Assembly (NCBI RefSeq): GCF_019139815.1
Contig: NZ_CP077079.1
Location: 744,001-808,000 of the forward strand
Origin: Pseudomonas asgharzadehiana
Lineage (GTDB): Bacteria; Pseudomonadota; Gammaproteobacteria; Pseudomonadales; Pseudomonadaceae
Reading direction: 5' to 3'
Length of the DNA: 64,000 nucleotides
In this document: piece after piece, positions 34,764 through 44,871 of the stretch
How positions within the stretch are numbered: the first letter of the stretch is position 1
How the letters are laid out: each line of letters opens with the position of its first letter
The notes under the pieces: model-generated
The model's database searches: none
What the model saw: the letters and a program-made list of their open reading frames with translations, nothing else
What the model was told of the DNA's origin: nothing
Translations under genes and position numbers: made by a program

Positions 34764-36668
34764 ATGGCCACTCCCAGCGCTAGCTCTTATAACGCCGACG
34801 CCATCGAAGTCCTCTCGGGCCTCGACCCGGTGCGCAAACGCCCCGGCATGTACACCGACACCAGTCGGCCGAATCACCTCGCCCAGGAAGTCATCGACAA
34901 CAGCGTCGACGAAGCCTTGGCCGGGCACGCCAAATCGGTGCATGTCATTCTCCACGCTGACCACTCCCTGGAAGTGTCCGACGACGGTCGTGGCATGCCG
35001 GTGGACATTCACCCGGAAGAGGGTGTGCCGGGTGTTGAGCTGATCCTCACCAAGCTCCACGCCGGTGGCAAGTTCTCCAATAAGAACTACCAGTTCTCCG
35101 GTGGTTTGCACGGCGTGGGTATTTCTGTGGTCAACGCCTTGTCGACCCTGGTCCGCGTCAAGGTCAAGCGTGACGGCAACGAGTACCAGATGACCTTTGC
35201 CGATGGCTACAAAGCCACCGACCTTGAAGTGATCGGCACCGTCGGCAAGCGCAACACCGGCACCAGCGTGTACTTCGCGCCGGACCCTAAATACTTCGAT
35301 TCGCCGAAATTCTCCATCAGCCGCCTCAAGCACGTACTCAAGGCCAAGGCGGTGTTGTGCCCGGGCCTTTTGGTTACCTTTGAAGACAAAGGCACCGGCG
35401 AAAAGGTCGAGTGGCATTACGAAGACGGTTTGCGTTCCTATCTGGAAGACTCCGTCAGCGACTTCGAACGCCTGCCCAACGAGCCGTTCTGCGGCAGCCT
35501 GGCGGGTAACAAAGAGGCCGTCGATTGGGCATTGCTGTGGTTGCCCGAGGGCGGCGACAGCGTGCAGGAAAGCTACGTCAACCTGATCCCCACCGCTCAG
35601 GGCGGCACCCACGTCAACGGTTTGCGCCAGGGCCTGCTGGATGCCATGCGCGAGTTCTGCGAATACCGCAGCCTGCTGCCGCGCGGTGTGAAGCTGGCGC
35701 CGGAAGACGTGTGGGAGCGCATCGCGTTCGTGCTGTCGATGAAGATGCAGGAGCCGCAATTCTCCGGCCAGACCAAAGAACGCCTGTCGTCCCGCGAGGC
35801 GGCGGCGTTTGTCTCCGGTGTGGTCAAGGACGCGTTCAGCCTGTGGCTCAACGAGCACCCGGAACTGGGCCTGGCCCTGGCCGAACTGGCGATCAACAAC
35901 GCCGGCCGTCGTCTCAAGGCCAGCAAGAAGGTCGAGCGCAAGCGCATCACCCAAGGCCCGGCACTGCCTGGCAAGCTGGCTGACTGCGCGGGTCAAGACC
36001 CGATGCGCTCCGAACTGTTCCTGGTGGAAGGTGACTCCGCCGGCGGTTCCGCCAAGCAAGCACGGGACAAAGAGTTCCAGGCGATCCTGCCGTTGCGCGG
36101 CAAGATCCTCAACACGTGGGAAGTCGATGGCAGCGAAGTGCTGGCCAGCCAGGAAGTACACAATATCGCCGTGGCCATCGGTGTCGACCCGGGCGCGGCA
36201 GACATGACCCAACTGCGCTACGGCAAGATCTGCATCCTCGCCGACGCCGACTCCGACGGCCTGCACATTGCCACCTTGTTGTGCGCGCTGTTCGTGCAGC
36301 ACTTCCGCCCGCTGGTAGATGCCGGTCACGTCTACGTCGCCATGCCGCCGCTATACCGCATCGACCTGGGCAAAGAGATTTTCTACGCCCTCGACGAAGC
36401 CGAGCGCGATGGCATCCTCGACCGCCTGGTGGCCGAGAAGAAACGCGGTAAGCCACAGGTCACGCGATTCAAAGGCCTGGGTGAAATGAACCCGCCGCAG
36501 TTGCGTGAAACCACCATGGACCCGAACACCCGGCGCCTGGTGCAACTCACCTTGGACGATTTCGCCGCCACCTCGGAAATGATGGACATGCTGCTGGCGA
36601 AAAAACGCGCGCCGGACCGTAAATCCTGGCTGGAGTCCAAAGGCAACCTGGCCGAGGTGCTGGGTTGA
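34764..36668 (+). CDS. parE: DNA topoisomerase IV subunit B
   Basis: A 634-residue ATPase subunit of topoisomerase IV, which decatenates daughter chromosomes. The GHKL fold shows EVIDNSVDEALAG (Glu42, Asn46), DDGRGMPVDIH, and GGLHGVGISVVN. The C-terminal TOPRIM domain has LFLVEGDSAGGSAKQ and ILADADSDGLHI. The PMYT/RPGMYT start and lack of a long insert point to ParE rather than GyrB, as does linkage with parC. Its stop overlaps the next start (TTGATG). Confidence 0.97.
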   Translation: MATPSASSYNADAIEVLSGLDPVRKRPGMYTDTSRPNHLAQEVIDNSVDEALAGHAKSVHVILHADHSLEVSDDGRGMPVDIHPEEGVPGVELILTKLHAGGKFSNKNYQFSGGLHGVGISVVNALSTLVRVKVKRDGNEYQMTFADGYKATDLEVIGTVGKRNTGTSVYFAPDPKYFDSPKFSISRLKHVLKAKAVLCPGLLVTFEDKGTGEKVEWHYEDGLRSYLEDSVSDFERLPNEPFCGSLAGNKEAVDWALLWLPEGGDSVQESYVNLIPTAQGGTHVNGLRQGLLDAMREFCEYRSLLPRGVKLAPEDVWERIAFVLSMKMQEPQFSGQTKERLSSREAAAFVSGVVKDAFSLWLNEHPELGLALAELAINNAGRRLKASKKVERKRITQGPALPGKLADCAGQDPMRSELFLVEGDSAGGSAKQARDKEFQAILPLRGKILNTWEVDGSEVLASQEVHNIAVAIGVDPGAADMTQLRYGKICILADADSDGLHIATLLCALFVQHFRPLVDAGHVYVAMPPLYRIDLGKEIFYALDEAERDGILDRLVAEKKRGKPQVTRFKGLGEMNPPQLRETTMDPNTRRLVQLTLDDFAATSEMMDMLLAKKRAPDRKSWLESKGNLAEVLG

Positions 36669-37663
36669 TGCGTACAGGTTTCGCCCTGGCGATCCTGTTG
36701 TTCAGCGGCTTGGCGAGCGCCCAGGGGGTTGCGGCGCCCGGGGCGCAGCTCAAACTGGTGTCCGAACACCCGGTGGATGGCATGCGCGGTGGCAACCTGT
36801 CGGGCCTGGCCCTGTGTGGCAATGAGCTGTGGACGGTTTCCGACCGCGATGACGATCAGATCTACCGTTTGGATATCAGCATGCCGACCTGGCAGGCCAC
36901 GGCGGTGAAGATCGACGTGCCGCCGGTGCCGGATTCCGGTTTGCCTTGGGGGTTGCGTTCGCGCACGAAGGCCGCCTCGTTCATTCGCGGTGGCGACCTG
37001 GATTTCGAGGCCATCAGTTGCGATGCCGTCGGTAACCGATACATCGTCAGTGAAGCCCATGCCGCCGTGCTGCAAGTGCCCGCTGCCGGTGCGCCCGAGT
37101 GGTTGAAGATCGCGCCGAGCGTGGTGCGTGAAGCCCGCGCCAGTGGCCTGTTGCTGCACTTCAATGCGCTGTTTGAAGGGCTGGCGGTGAACCCCGAGGG
37201 CAATCGGATCTGGCTGGCGGCAGAGCGTGAGGGGCGCGGGCTTATCTCCATCAAGCGTGCGCAAAGCCTGTGGGATTGTGACGGTCCGTGCGTATTACTG
37301 AGTGAGGCCGGCACGCAGATGCAGCCCGCCCAGGTGCCCAAGGCCAAGGCCGTTTCCAGGAATTTCTCCGATGTGGTGTGGTTCAAGGGCAAGTTGTTTT
37401 CCCTTGAGAGCAGCCAATATCAGTTGTGCCGCCGCGATGCGCTGACAGCGGCAGTTGAGCAGTGTTGGTCATTTGCCGCAGACATGCTTGCGCCGCAACG
37501 CCAATACGACCAGCCCTATGGCTTGGCCGAGGCGCTGGTAATTGATGATGACGGTGCCTGGATCGGCCTGGACAACAACTTCGGCCCGCGTGCCGATGGT
37601 GAAAAACGCCCGGTGGTCTATCGTTTTGCCGCCCCGGTCGGTGGCTGGAGTGCCCGGCCATGA
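36668..37663 (+). CDS. Secreted phytase-like esterase domain protein
   Basis: A 331-residue exported protein with a Sec signal (MRTGFALAILLFSGLASA, cleaved near residue 18). The rest is a beta-propeller-like domain of the 'esterase-like activity of phytase' family, with NLSGLALCGNELWTVSDRDDDQIY near the start, GGDLDFEAISCD and GLAVNPEGNRIWLAAEREG in the middle and AWIGLDNNFGPRADGE at the end. Substrate unknown. It sits between parE and parC, overlapping the parE stop by one base, so the topoisomerase subunits are separated by an unrelated exported protein. Confidence 0.8.
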   Translation: MRTGFALAILLFSGLASAQGVAAPGAQLKLVSEHPVDGMRGGNLSGLALCGNELWTVSDRDDDQIYRLDISMPTWQATAVKIDVPPVPDSGLPWGLRSRTKAASFIRGGDLDFEAISCDAVGNRYIVSEAHAAVLQVPAAGAPEWLKIAPSVVREARASGLLLHFNALFEGLAVNPEGNRIWLAAEREGRGLISIKRAQSLWDCDGPCVLLSEAGTQMQPAQVPKAKAVSRNFSDVVWFKGKLFSLESSQYQLCRRDALTAAVEQCWSFAADMLAPQRQYDQPYGLAEALVIDDDGAWIGLDNNFGPRADGEKRPVVYRFAAPVGGWSARP

Positions 37664-37736
37664 ATGATCAAACAATTGAATTGACCCGGCGCGGCGGCAT
37701 TTCCGCTGCGCCTCACCCAATAATGATGAGGCCCGC

Positions 37737-40001
37737 ATGAGTGACATCCTCGCAGACAGCTTAGACGGCGTAGAGCGCCGGTCGCTGGCTGACTTCACCG
37801 AAAATGCCTACCTCAACTACTCCATGTACGTGATCATGGACCGTGCATTGCCGCACATCGGCGACGGCCTCAAGCCCGTACAGCGGCGCATTATCTACGC
37901 CATGAGTGAGCTGGGCCTGGACGCCGATTCCAAGCACAAGAAGTCGGCGCGTACCGTCGGTGACGTACTGGGCAAGTTCCACCCCCACGGCGATTCGGCG
38001 TGCTACGAAGCCATGGTGCTGATGGCCCAGCCGTTCAGCTACCGCTACACGCTGGTGGACGGCCAGGGTAACTGGGGGGCGCCGGACGATCCCAAGTCCT
38101 TCGCCGCCATGCGATACACCGAGGCACGGTTGTCGCGTTATTCGGAGGTACTGCTGAGCGAACTGGGCCAGGGCACCGCTGACTGGGGCCCGAACTTCGA
38201 CGGCACCCTCGACGAACCCCTGGTGTTGCCGGCACGTTTGCCGAATATCCTGCTCAATGGCACCACCGGCATCGCCGTCGGCATGGCCACCGACGTGCCG
38301 CCGCACAACCTGCGCGAAGTCGCCACGGCCTGTGTGCGCTTGCTCGATGAGCCCAAGGCTACCGTCGAGCAGCTCTGCGAGCACATCCAGGGCCCGGATT
38401 ACCCGACCGAAGCGGAAATCATCACCCCGCGCGCCGACCTGCTGAAGATGTACGAGACCGGCAAGGGCTCGGTGCGCATGCGCGCCGTGTACCACGTCGA
38501 AGATGGCGACATTATTGTGACCGCGCTGCCGCATCAGGTGTCCGGCGCCAAGGTGCTGGAGCAGATCGCCGCGTTGATGCAGGCCAAACCGTCGAAGCTG
38601 CCCCAGGTGGCCGACCTGCGTGACGAGTCCGACCACGAAAACCCTTGCCGCATTGTGATCATCCCGACCAACAGCCGGGTCGATCACGAAGTGCTGATGC
38701 AGCATCTGTTTGCCAGCACGGACCTTGAGTCCAGCTACCGGGTCAACGTCAATATCATTGGCCTGGACGGCAAGCCGCAGCTGAAAAACCTGCGCAACCT
38801 GCTGGTGGAGTGGCTTGAGTTCCGGGTACAGACCGTTCGTCGTCGCCTGCAATTTCGCTTGGACAAGGTCGAGCGCCGTCTGCACCTGTTGGACGGCTTG
38901 CTGATCGCCTACCTCAACCTGGATGAAGTGATCCATATCATCCGCACCGCCGAGCACCCCAAAGCCGAGCTGATCGCGCGTTTCGAGCTGAGCGAGATCC
39001 AGGCCGACTACATCCTCGACACCCGCTTGCGTCAATTGGCGCGACTCGAAGAAATGAAGCTGCGCGACGAACAGGACGCGCTGCTCAAGGAACAAGCCAA
39101 GCTGCAAGCGCTGCTGGGCAGCGAAGCCAAGCTGAAAAAGCTGGTACGCAGCGAGCTGATCAAAGACGCCGAAACCTATGGCGATGACCGCCGTTCGCCG
39201 ATTGTTCAGCGTGCCGAAGCCAAGGCTCTGACAGAAACCGAACTGCTGCCTAACGAGAAAATTACCGTCGTTCTGTCGGAAAAGGGTTGGGTTCGTTCCG
39301 CCAAAGGGCATGATATTGACGCCACTGGCTTGTCTTACAAGGCGGGCGATGGTTTTAAAACCGCCGCTGCCGGGCGTTCCAACCAGTTTGCGGTGTTTAT
39401 CGACTCCACGGGGCGCAGTTATTCGGTGCCGGCGCATACCTTGCCATCCGCACGGGGGCAGGGCGAGCCGCTGACCGGGCGCCTGACACCGCCACCGGGC
39501 GCGAATTTTGAGTGTGTGCTGCTGCCGGACGATGACTCGTTGTACGTCATCGCTTCCGATGCGGGCTACGGCTTCGTCGTTAAGGGCGAAGACCTGCAGG
39601 CCAAGAACAAGGCGGGCAAGGCGCTGTTGAGCCTGCCGAATAATGCCAAGGTGATCCTGCCGCGGCCGGTGGATGATCGCGAAGGCAACTGGCTGGCGTC
39701 GGTGACCACCGAAGGGCGCTTGCTGGTGTTCAAGATCAGCGATCTGCCGCAGTTGGGCAAAGGCAAGGGCAACAAGATTATTGGTATACCAGGGGAGCGG
39801 GTGGCCAGTCGCGAAGAGTACGTGACCGACATCGCGGTGATCCCCGAGGGCTCGACCCTGGTGCTCCAGGCCGGCAAACGCACGCTATCGTTGCGTCCCG
39901 ACGACCTGGAACATTACAAGGGTGAGCGTGGCAGGCGCGGTAACAAACTGCCTCGAGGCTTCCAGCGTGTGGATGCTTTGTTGGTGGAAACGCCGGTTTA
40001 A
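37737..40001 (+). CDS. parC: DNA topoisomerase IV subunit A
   Basis: A 754-residue breakage-reunion subunit. The catalytic Tyr127 lies in [15 protein letters not shown], and the quinolone-resistance region has the order [14 protein letters not shown], with Ser and Glu-type positions in the usual form for sensitive strains as far as can be read. The C-terminal part (about 500-750) is a reduced pinwheel domain with repeated blades, ending in [20 protein letters not shown]. Length fits Pseudomonas ParC. Confidence 0.97.
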   Translation: MSDILADSLDGVERRSLADFTENAYLNYSMYVIMDRALPHIGDGLKPVQRRIIYAMSELGLDADSKHKKSARTVGDVLGKFHPHGDSACYEAMVLMAQPFSYRYTLVDGQGNWGAPDDPKSFAAMRYTEARLSRYSEVLLSELGQGTADWGPNFDGTLDEPLVLPARLPNILLNGTTGIAVGMATDVPPHNLREVATACVRLLDEPKATVEQLCEHIQGPDYPTEAEIITPRADLLKMYETGKGSVRMRAVYHVEDGDIIVTALPHQVSGAKVLEQIAALMQAKPSKLPQVADLRDESDHENPCRIVIIPTNSRVDHEVLMQHLFASTDLESSYRVNVNIIGLDGKPQLKNLRNLLVEWLEFRVQTVRRRLQFRLDKVERRLHLLDGLLIAYLNLDEVIHIIRTAEHPKAELIARFELSEIQADYILDTRLRQLARLEEMKLRDEQDALLKEQAKLQALLGSEAKLKKLVRSELIKDAETYGDDRRSPIVQRAEAKALTETELLPNEKITVVLSEKGWVRSAKGHDIDATGLSYKAGDGFKTAAAGRSNQFAVFIDSTGRSYSVPAHTLPSARGQGEPLTGRLTPPPGANFECVLLPDDDSLYVIASDAGYGFVVKGEDLQAKNKAGKALLSLPNNAKVILPRPVDDREGNWLASVTTEGRLLVFKISDLPQLGKGKGNKIIGIPGERVASREEYVTDIAVIPEGSTLVLQAGKRTLSLRPDDLEHYKGERGRRGNKLPRGFQRVDALLVETPV

Positions 40002-40177
40002 GCCGGATTAGAGCCCTCGATCTACGATTTAACGGGTAGATCGACGCTTTGGCGCTGGAGTCATGGCGCATATTCACGGATGATATGCCCTTTCCAGCGC
40101 CGGCGTGGCCGAGCGTGTTTAGGTTATTTTTAGTATTACATTGTGGTTCGCCTTGTGGCAGCCACCTGGATGGGATG

Positions 40178-40885
40178 ATGACTGCTCCACGCCTTCCTTT
40201 TATTTTCATGCTCGCTGGCCTTTTGGGGTTGGCGGGTTGCAGCACCCACCAACCGGTGTCGCTGTACCAGTTGGACAGCGGAAGTCCGGCGCAACCAGCA
40301 CAAACCGCCGGCATGGCCGTGTTGCTGGGGCCGGTGGTCGTAGCCGACTATCTGCAACGCGAAACCCTGCTGCAACGTCAGAACGACGGCAGTCTGCAAG
40401 GTTCCACCGATGGTCGTTGGGCGGGCAGTTTGTCGTCCGACATCAACCAATTGATGTTGCGCCAGGTAGCGGGTCAGTTGGACAGCCAGCGTGTGGTCCT
40501 CTCGCCTGCGCCAACTGGCTTTACCCCGGACGTGCAGGTGTTGCTGACCATCACCCGGCTCGACTCCGGTACTTCGCAGCCGGCGATCCTTGATGCGCAG
40601 TGGCGCCTGATCGACCGCCGTGGCCAGGTGCGTGATAACCGCATCGTTCATCTGCAGGAAGAACACACGGGCACGACAGCTTCCCAGGTTCAGGCCCAGG
40701 GCGTGCTGTTGCAGCACTTGGCGCAGCAGTTGTCGGTGGCCCTCAAGCCATTGGCCAACCAACCGCCGATTGCTGAGGCACCACGCAAGCAAGCCCCGGC
40801 TCAGGCCAAACCGGCCGAGCCGCAGAAGCCCAAGATGCCGATGGCTACGCCGATCCGTACGGATATGGAAGTGTTCAGGTTCTGA
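40178..40885 (+). CDS. PqiC-like ABC-type transport auxiliary lipoprotein
   Basis: A 235-residue outer-membrane lipoprotein: signal with lipobox LAGC and Cys21, then the PqiC/YmbA domain with YQLDSG, GMAVLLGPVVVADYLQR and WAGSLSSDINQLMLRQVAGQL. PqiC forms an outer-membrane ring for the MCE lipid-transport protein PqiB. Here no pqiA or pqiB gene is nearby. The C-terminus (about 195-225) is rich in Pro, Ala and Lys. ATG 40178 (or 40175) is preferred; longer frames lack a lipoprotein signal. Confidence 0.82.
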   Translation: MTAPRLPFIFMLAGLLGLAGCSTHQPVSLYQLDSGSPAQPAQTAGMAVLLGPVVVADYLQRETLLQRQNDGSLQGSTDGRWAGSLSSDINQLMLRQVAGQLDSQRVVLSPAPTGFTPDVQVLLTITRLDSGTSQPAILDAQWRLIDRRGQVRDNRIVHLQEEHTGTTASQVQAQGVLLQHLAQQLSVALKPLANQPPIAEAPRKQAPAQAKPAEPQKPKMPMATPIRTDMEVFRF

Positions 40886-40889
40886 CCTG

Positions 40890-40947
40890 AATCGCGCACA
40901 AACAAAAGGCCCGCTTACTCAGCGGGCCTTTTTGTTTGTGCGCGATT
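40890..40947. terminator. Long bidirectional intrinsic terminator
   Basis: A 26-bp near-perfect inverted repeat with one indel and a TACTC loop: the core AAAAGGCCCGCT/AGCGGGCCTTTTT is a textbook terminator, and pairing continues outward through CAAACA/TGTTTG and AATCGCGCA/TGCGCGATT. It ends the PqiC-like gene and can serve the convergent gene too. Confidence 0.9.
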
Positions 40948-40972
40948 TACTTGAAGCCTGTGCAGATCCCAA

Positions 40973-41002
40973 GTGTGGTAGGGGGCAAGCCCCACCCCAC
41001 AT
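40973..41002. repeat. REP-like palindrome
   Basis: GTGTGGTAGGGGG-CAA-GCCCCACCCCACAT, a slightly imperfect palindrome of the same family as 24792-24821, sits directly at the stop of the convergent membrane-protein gene. Confidence 0.75.
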
Positions 41003-41005
41003 TCT

Positions 41006-42535
41006 TCACGGCTTGGCGCGGGTCTCATGCATCCGCGCCAACTGCCGCTCCAGCATCGATGGGTACGGCTCCATCAGACGCTCCACACAGCTGGCGCCTT
41101 CAGGGCTGGCAATCGGGCGGATGCGCGCGCGTTGGCGGATCAGCGTGTCTTCACTGATCTTGCGCTCCACCAGCAACAGGTTGCGGCTGTGTTGGGACAA
41201 GGCCAGGGCGTCCTGGGCGATTTCCGTAAGCAGCAGGTCGATCTGGCTCATGCCAAACAGGTCGTCACCCACGGTTAAGCCAAGTTGCAGTTGCAGGGTG
41301 ATGCCGCTGTCCGCCACTTCGATCTGCAGCTCATGGCCCAGCGCACGTAATAACTCGCCGCAGCAGATGGCGTTGGTCAGGTAATCCTCACCGCTGTCTT
41401 CACTGTGGAACAGCATCAGCGTGCTGCCGTCATTGAGGGTATGCAGCTCGCTCTGGTACAGCGAGGCGGCCTGGTCGAGGCAGTCGCGGTAGCGTTCCAA
41501 TAACTCGGTCAGGCGCGCGCGGGGCAGGCGACGCAGTTGGTCCTGGGCGCCCAATTGCACGGCCAGTACGGCGCTGTACTGAGGCTCGGTGCTGCGCGCC
41601 GGCGCGGGCTTTGGCGTCACGGCAGCGCTGTCGTTTGACGTGTCGCGCAGATCGGCGAAGGGGTCTTCGTCGTCCAGTTCGTCTTCTTCGGCCTTGACCA
41701 CATGGCGCGGCGCAGGCTTCGGGCGGGCGGCGGGTGCGCTTTCGTCAAAACCCGGATCGCGCAGGTCGCGTACTTCAAACTCGGGTTCGTCGTCGTAATC
41801 GCTGTCGTCGAACTCGGGTTCAGGTTCAACCTGGGGTGCCGGCTCCGGGGCGAAGCTGGCGTGCAGTTGGCGGGCGATGTCGCCGATTTCGTCCTGGCGA
41901 TCAGTGGCCGGGGTGTGTTCGTCGATATCTCGCAGCCAGATGCGCAATTGCATCAGCGGTGTAGAGATATGCCGACCCAGGCGCAGGCTCAAGGCCAGAG
42001 CCAGGGCCAGCAGGATTGCGCTGAGGATGCCCATGCTTTGCAGGCTAATGGTCATCGGCTGCTGGAATTGCTGCATGTCCAGGCTGATGCGCAGTTGGCC
42101 GGCCTTTACATCCTGAAAGGTGATATTGCTCTGGTACAGGCCTTCGGCCTCGCCCAGCAGGCCGTTTTTCGGGCGCTGCCCGGCTTCGGCCATGATCCGG
42201 TTGTCCACGCTGTAGATGGCGGCGTGGGCCACCAGCGGGTTCTTGGTCAGGTTGTTGAGCAGCACGTTGAGGCTGAGGATGTCGTTGGACACCAACAGTT
42301 CAGTCGCCGATGTGGCGGTCTGAGTGGTCAAGCTCTCGCCCAGGGCGTCGGCTTGCTCGTGCATGGCCTGTTTGAACTGCAAACCCATCACGCAGGCATA
42401 AATCACCAGGGCCAGGGCGACCAGGATCACGTTATGGCTGGCGATGCGTAATGCGATCGGTACACGGCGGTGGCGCAGTGCCCGGAAGATCAGCAGGAAG
42501 AAGTTATCGGTTTTTACTGGCGTGGGCCGGTTCAC
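41006..42535 (-). CDS. AhpA/YtjB-like (SMP domain) inner-membrane protein with HAMP-like region
   Basis: A 509-residue protein with two membrane helices (about 32-53 and 165-187) around a periplasmic domain of about 110 residues, then a HAMP-like segment (RHISTPLMQLRIWLRDID), a long acidic and proline-rich linker (about 230-315), and a cytoplasmic domain resembling a degenerate cyclase-like fold. The N-terminal half resembles the SMP domain of AhpA/YtjB, encoded next to serB in many gammaproteobacteria, as here. The start is GTG 42535 (MNRPTPVK). It is divergent from serB. No output reaction can be assigned. Confidence 0.72.
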   Translation of the reverse strand: MNRPTPVKTDNFFLLIFRALRHRRVPIALRIASHNVILVALALVIYACVMGLQFKQAMHEQADALGESLTTQTATSATELLVSNDILSLNVLLNNLTKNPLVAHAAIYSVDNRIMAEAGQRPKNGLLGEAEGLYQSNITFQDVKAGQLRISLDMQQFQQPMTISLQSMGILSAILLALALALSLRLGRHISTPLMQLRIWLRDIDEHTPATDRQDEIGDIARQLHASFAPEPAPQVEPEPEFDDSDYDDEPEFEVRDLRDPGFDESAPAARPKPAPRHVVKAEEDELDDEDPFADLRDTSNDSAAVTPKPAPARSTEPQYSAVLAVQLGAQDQLRRLPRARLTELLERYRDCLDQAASLYQSELHTLNDGSTLMLFHSEDSGEDYLTNAICCGELLRALGHELQIEVADSGITLQLQLGLTVGDDLFGMSQIDLLLTEIAQDALALSQHSRNLLLVERKISEDTLIRQRARIRPIASPEGASCVERLMEPYPSMLERQLARMHETRAKP

Positions 42536-42668
42536 TTGCGCTCGGCTCTCGGTCCGTGAAGTTGACGCGCAGTATAGCGACAGGCCCAAGACCGGCAAAG
42601 CGCTGGCTGTGCCCGATGGTCACTGAAAGTGGGTAGAATGCGGTTTTTTTCCAGCCTGGGGGTGCGCC

Positions 42669-43883
42669 TTGCGCGAAATTGTCCTGATAAACATCACGGG
42701 TGTTGACCGTCCGGGTCTCACCGCTGCCATTACCGGTGTGCTGGCCCAGGGTGGTGTGAACATTCTCGACATCGGCCAGGCTGTGATTCACGACACCCTG
42801 TCGTTCGGCATCCTGGTGGAAATTCCCAGCACCGAGCAGGCCTCGTCCGTGCTCAAGGACATCCTGTTCACAGCGTACAAGCTGGATCAACAGGTGCGTT
42901 TCACCCCGGTGTCCGAGGAGGACTACCAGCATTGGGTGGCCGGCCAAGGCAAGAAACGCCACATCGTCACGCTGTTGACTCGCAAGGTCACGGCTGAACA
43001 GTTGCAACGTGTCAGTTCGATCACCGCGCAATACGGTTTGAATATCGACCACATCGACCGTCTGTCGGGCCGTATGCCGCTGGACACACCCGCTCATCAG
43101 GGCAAGGGTTGCATCGAGTTCTCCGTGCGCGGTGAGCCGGCCGACCCGCAAGCCTTGCGCGCCGAGTTCCTCAGCGTGGCCCAGGCGTTGAATGTCGATA
43201 TCGCCTTCCAGGAAGACTCGCTGTTCCGCCGCAACCGTCGCCTGGCGGTGTTCGACATGGATTCCACACTGATCGAAGCCGAAGTCATCGACGAATTGGC
43301 CAAGGCCGCCGGTGTGGGTGAACAGGTGTCCGCGATCACCGAGCGCGCCATGGCCGGTGAACTGGATTTCCGCGCCAGCTTCAAGGAGCGCCTGGCGCTG
43401 CTCAAGGGCCTGGATGTGAGCGTGCTGGACTCCATCGGCGCGTCGCTGCGCCTGACGGAAGGCGCCGAAACGCTGTTCGCCGAACTCAAGCGCCTGGGCT
43501 ACAAGACTGCGATCCTGTCCGGTGGCTTTACCTACTTCGCCAAACAATTGCAGGCCAAGTTGGGCATCGACTACGTCTTCGCCAATGAGCTGGAAGTGGT
43601 CGATGGCAAAGTGACCGGTGTGGCGGTGGAGCCGATTGTCGACGCCCAGCGCAAAGCGGATCTGTTGAAGGAATTGGCCCATAAGGAAGGCTTGCGCCTG
43701 GAGCAGACCATTGCGGTCGGCGACGGCGCGAATGACTTGCCGATGCTGGCGATTGCCGGGTTGGGCGTGGCGTTTCGCGCCAAGCCGTTGGTGAAGCAAT
43801 CGGCGAAGCAGGCGATTTCGACCTTGGGGCTGGACGGTGTGCTGTACCTGCTGGGCTTTCGCGACCGCGACGGGCAGCTGTAA
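42669..43883 (+). CDS. serB: Phosphoserine phosphatase SerB
   Basis: A 404-residue enzyme that performs the last step of serine synthesis. Two N-terminal ACT-type domains (about 1-170, starting LINITGVDRPG) precede a HAD domain with nucleophile Asp196 in FDMDSTLIEAE (Asp198 as general acid), motif II SGGFTYF and motif IV GDGANDLPM. Translation starts at TTG 42669 after GGGGGT. It is divergent from the SMP-domain membrane protein, an arrangement conserved in enterobacteria and pseudomonads. Confidence 0.95.
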   Translation: MREIVLINITGVDRPGLTAAITGVLAQGGVNILDIGQAVIHDTLSFGILVEIPSTEQASSVLKDILFTAYKLDQQVRFTPVSEEDYQHWVAGQGKKRHIVTLLTRKVTAEQLQRVSSITAQYGLNIDHIDRLSGRMPLDTPAHQGKGCIEFSVRGEPADPQALRAEFLSVAQALNVDIAFQEDSLFRRNRRLAVFDMDSTLIEAEVIDELAKAAGVGEQVSAITERAMAGELDFRASFKERLALLKGLDVSVLDSIGASLRLTEGAETLFAELKRLGYKTAILSGGFTYFAKQLQAKLGIDYVFANELEVVDGKVTGVAVEPIVDAQRKADLLKELAHKEGLRLEQTIAVGDGANDLPMLAIAGLGVAFRAKPLVKQSAKQAISTLGLDGVLYLLGFRDRDGQL

Positions 43884-43889
43884 CTGAAA

Positions 43890-43982
43890 ATGTAGGAAGG
43901 GGCTTGCTCCCGATGGCCGTGGATCAGTCACCCGATGAGTTGACTCAAACACAGCTATCGGGAGCAAGCCCCCTCCCACAAT
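43890..43982. repeat. REPIN: pair of inverted REP elements
   Basis: Two REP-like sequences in opposite orientation: TGTAGGAAGGGGCTTGCTCC followed by CGAT, and ATCGGGAGCAAGCCCCCTCC followed by CACA, separated by about 40 bases. This is the doublet form (REPIN) mobilised in trans by a RAYT transposase in pseudomonads. It lies between convergent serB and psd. Confidence 0.85.
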
Positions 43983-44002
43983 TGACCTGGATTGGCGTCA
44001 GG

Positions 44003-44863
44003 TCAGGCGTTGGGCAGTGCGATACCCTGGCCCATCTGCACCGGCGAACCGGCCACCAATTCTTCCGCCCATTTCACCTGATCCGGCCCGAACAGCACGA
44101 TGGCGGTCGAGCCCAGCTTGAAGCGGCCCAACTCGGCACCTTTCTCCAGATAAATCGGCGCACGCGCGGCTTCGTCGTAGCGGAAGGTTTTCAGCTCGCG
44201 CTTGGGCGGCGTGACGAGGCCAGCCCACACGGTTTCAATCGATGCCACGATCATCGCGCCGACCAATACCACCGCCATCGGGCCGCGCTCGGTGTCGAAC
44301 AGGCACACAACACGCTCATTGCGCGCAAACAGTTCCGGTACGTTTTCGGCGGTGGTCTGGTTGACCGAGAAGATCCGGCCCGGCACGTAGACCATCTCGC
44401 GCAGGGTGCCGGCCAGCGGCATGTGAACTCGGTGGTAGTCCTTCGGTGACAGGTAGATGGTGGCAAAGTCGCCGCCCATGAACGGCGCCGCTACAGCGGC
44501 GTCGCCGCCCAGCAATTCCAGCACGCTGAAGCTGTGGCCCTTGGCCTGGAACACACGACCATGTTCGATCGGGCCAAGCTGGCTGACCGCGCCATCGGCG
44601 GGGCTGAGTACGGCGCCAGGGGCCTGGTCCAGCGGGCGCGCGCCGTCTTTGAGGGCGCGAGTGAAGAACGCGTTGAAGTGCTCGTAGGCGGTTACGTCTT
44701 CAACCAGTGCCTGGGACATGTCCACTTGATAGCGTTTGGCGAACCAGGTGGTGAAGGCGTTCTTGAACCAGCGCACGCGGCACTCGGCAATGCAGCCGGC
44801 CAGGCGCGACAGCAGATGGTGCGGCAGCAAGTACTGGCTGAGGATAAACAACTGCTTTTTCAT
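44003..44863 (-). CDS. psd: Phosphatidylserine decarboxylase proenzyme
   Basis: A 286-residue membrane-associated enzyme that makes phosphatidylethanolamine. The proenzyme self-cleaves at LGST (250-253), where Ser252 becomes the pyruvoyl group of the alpha chain. Other marks are [17 protein letters not shown] (87-91), and [11 protein letters not shown] with the active-site His. It follows rhdA by eight bases, so the two are co-transcribed. Confidence 0.97.
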   Translation of the reverse strand: MKKQLFILSQYLLPHHLLSRLAGCIAECRVRWFKNAFTTWFAKRYQVDMSQALVEDVTAYEHFNAFFTRALKDGARPLDQAPGAVLSPADGAVSQLGPIEHGRVFQAKGHSFSVLELLGGDAAVAAPFMGGDFATIYLSPKDYHRVHMPLAGTLREMVYVPGRIFSVNQTTAENVPELFARNERVVCLFDTERGPMAVVLVGAMIVASIETVWAGLVTPPKRELKTFRYDEAARAPIYLEKGAELGRFKLGSTAIVLFGPDQVKWAEELVAGSPVQMGQGIALPNA

Positions 44864-44871
44864 AACTGTCC

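Noticed and set aside
36668..37663. Phytase-like gene as part of the topoisomerase IV machinery
   Set aside because: It has a signal peptide and an extracytoplasmic propeller domain, so location between parE and parC does not imply a role in DNA topology.
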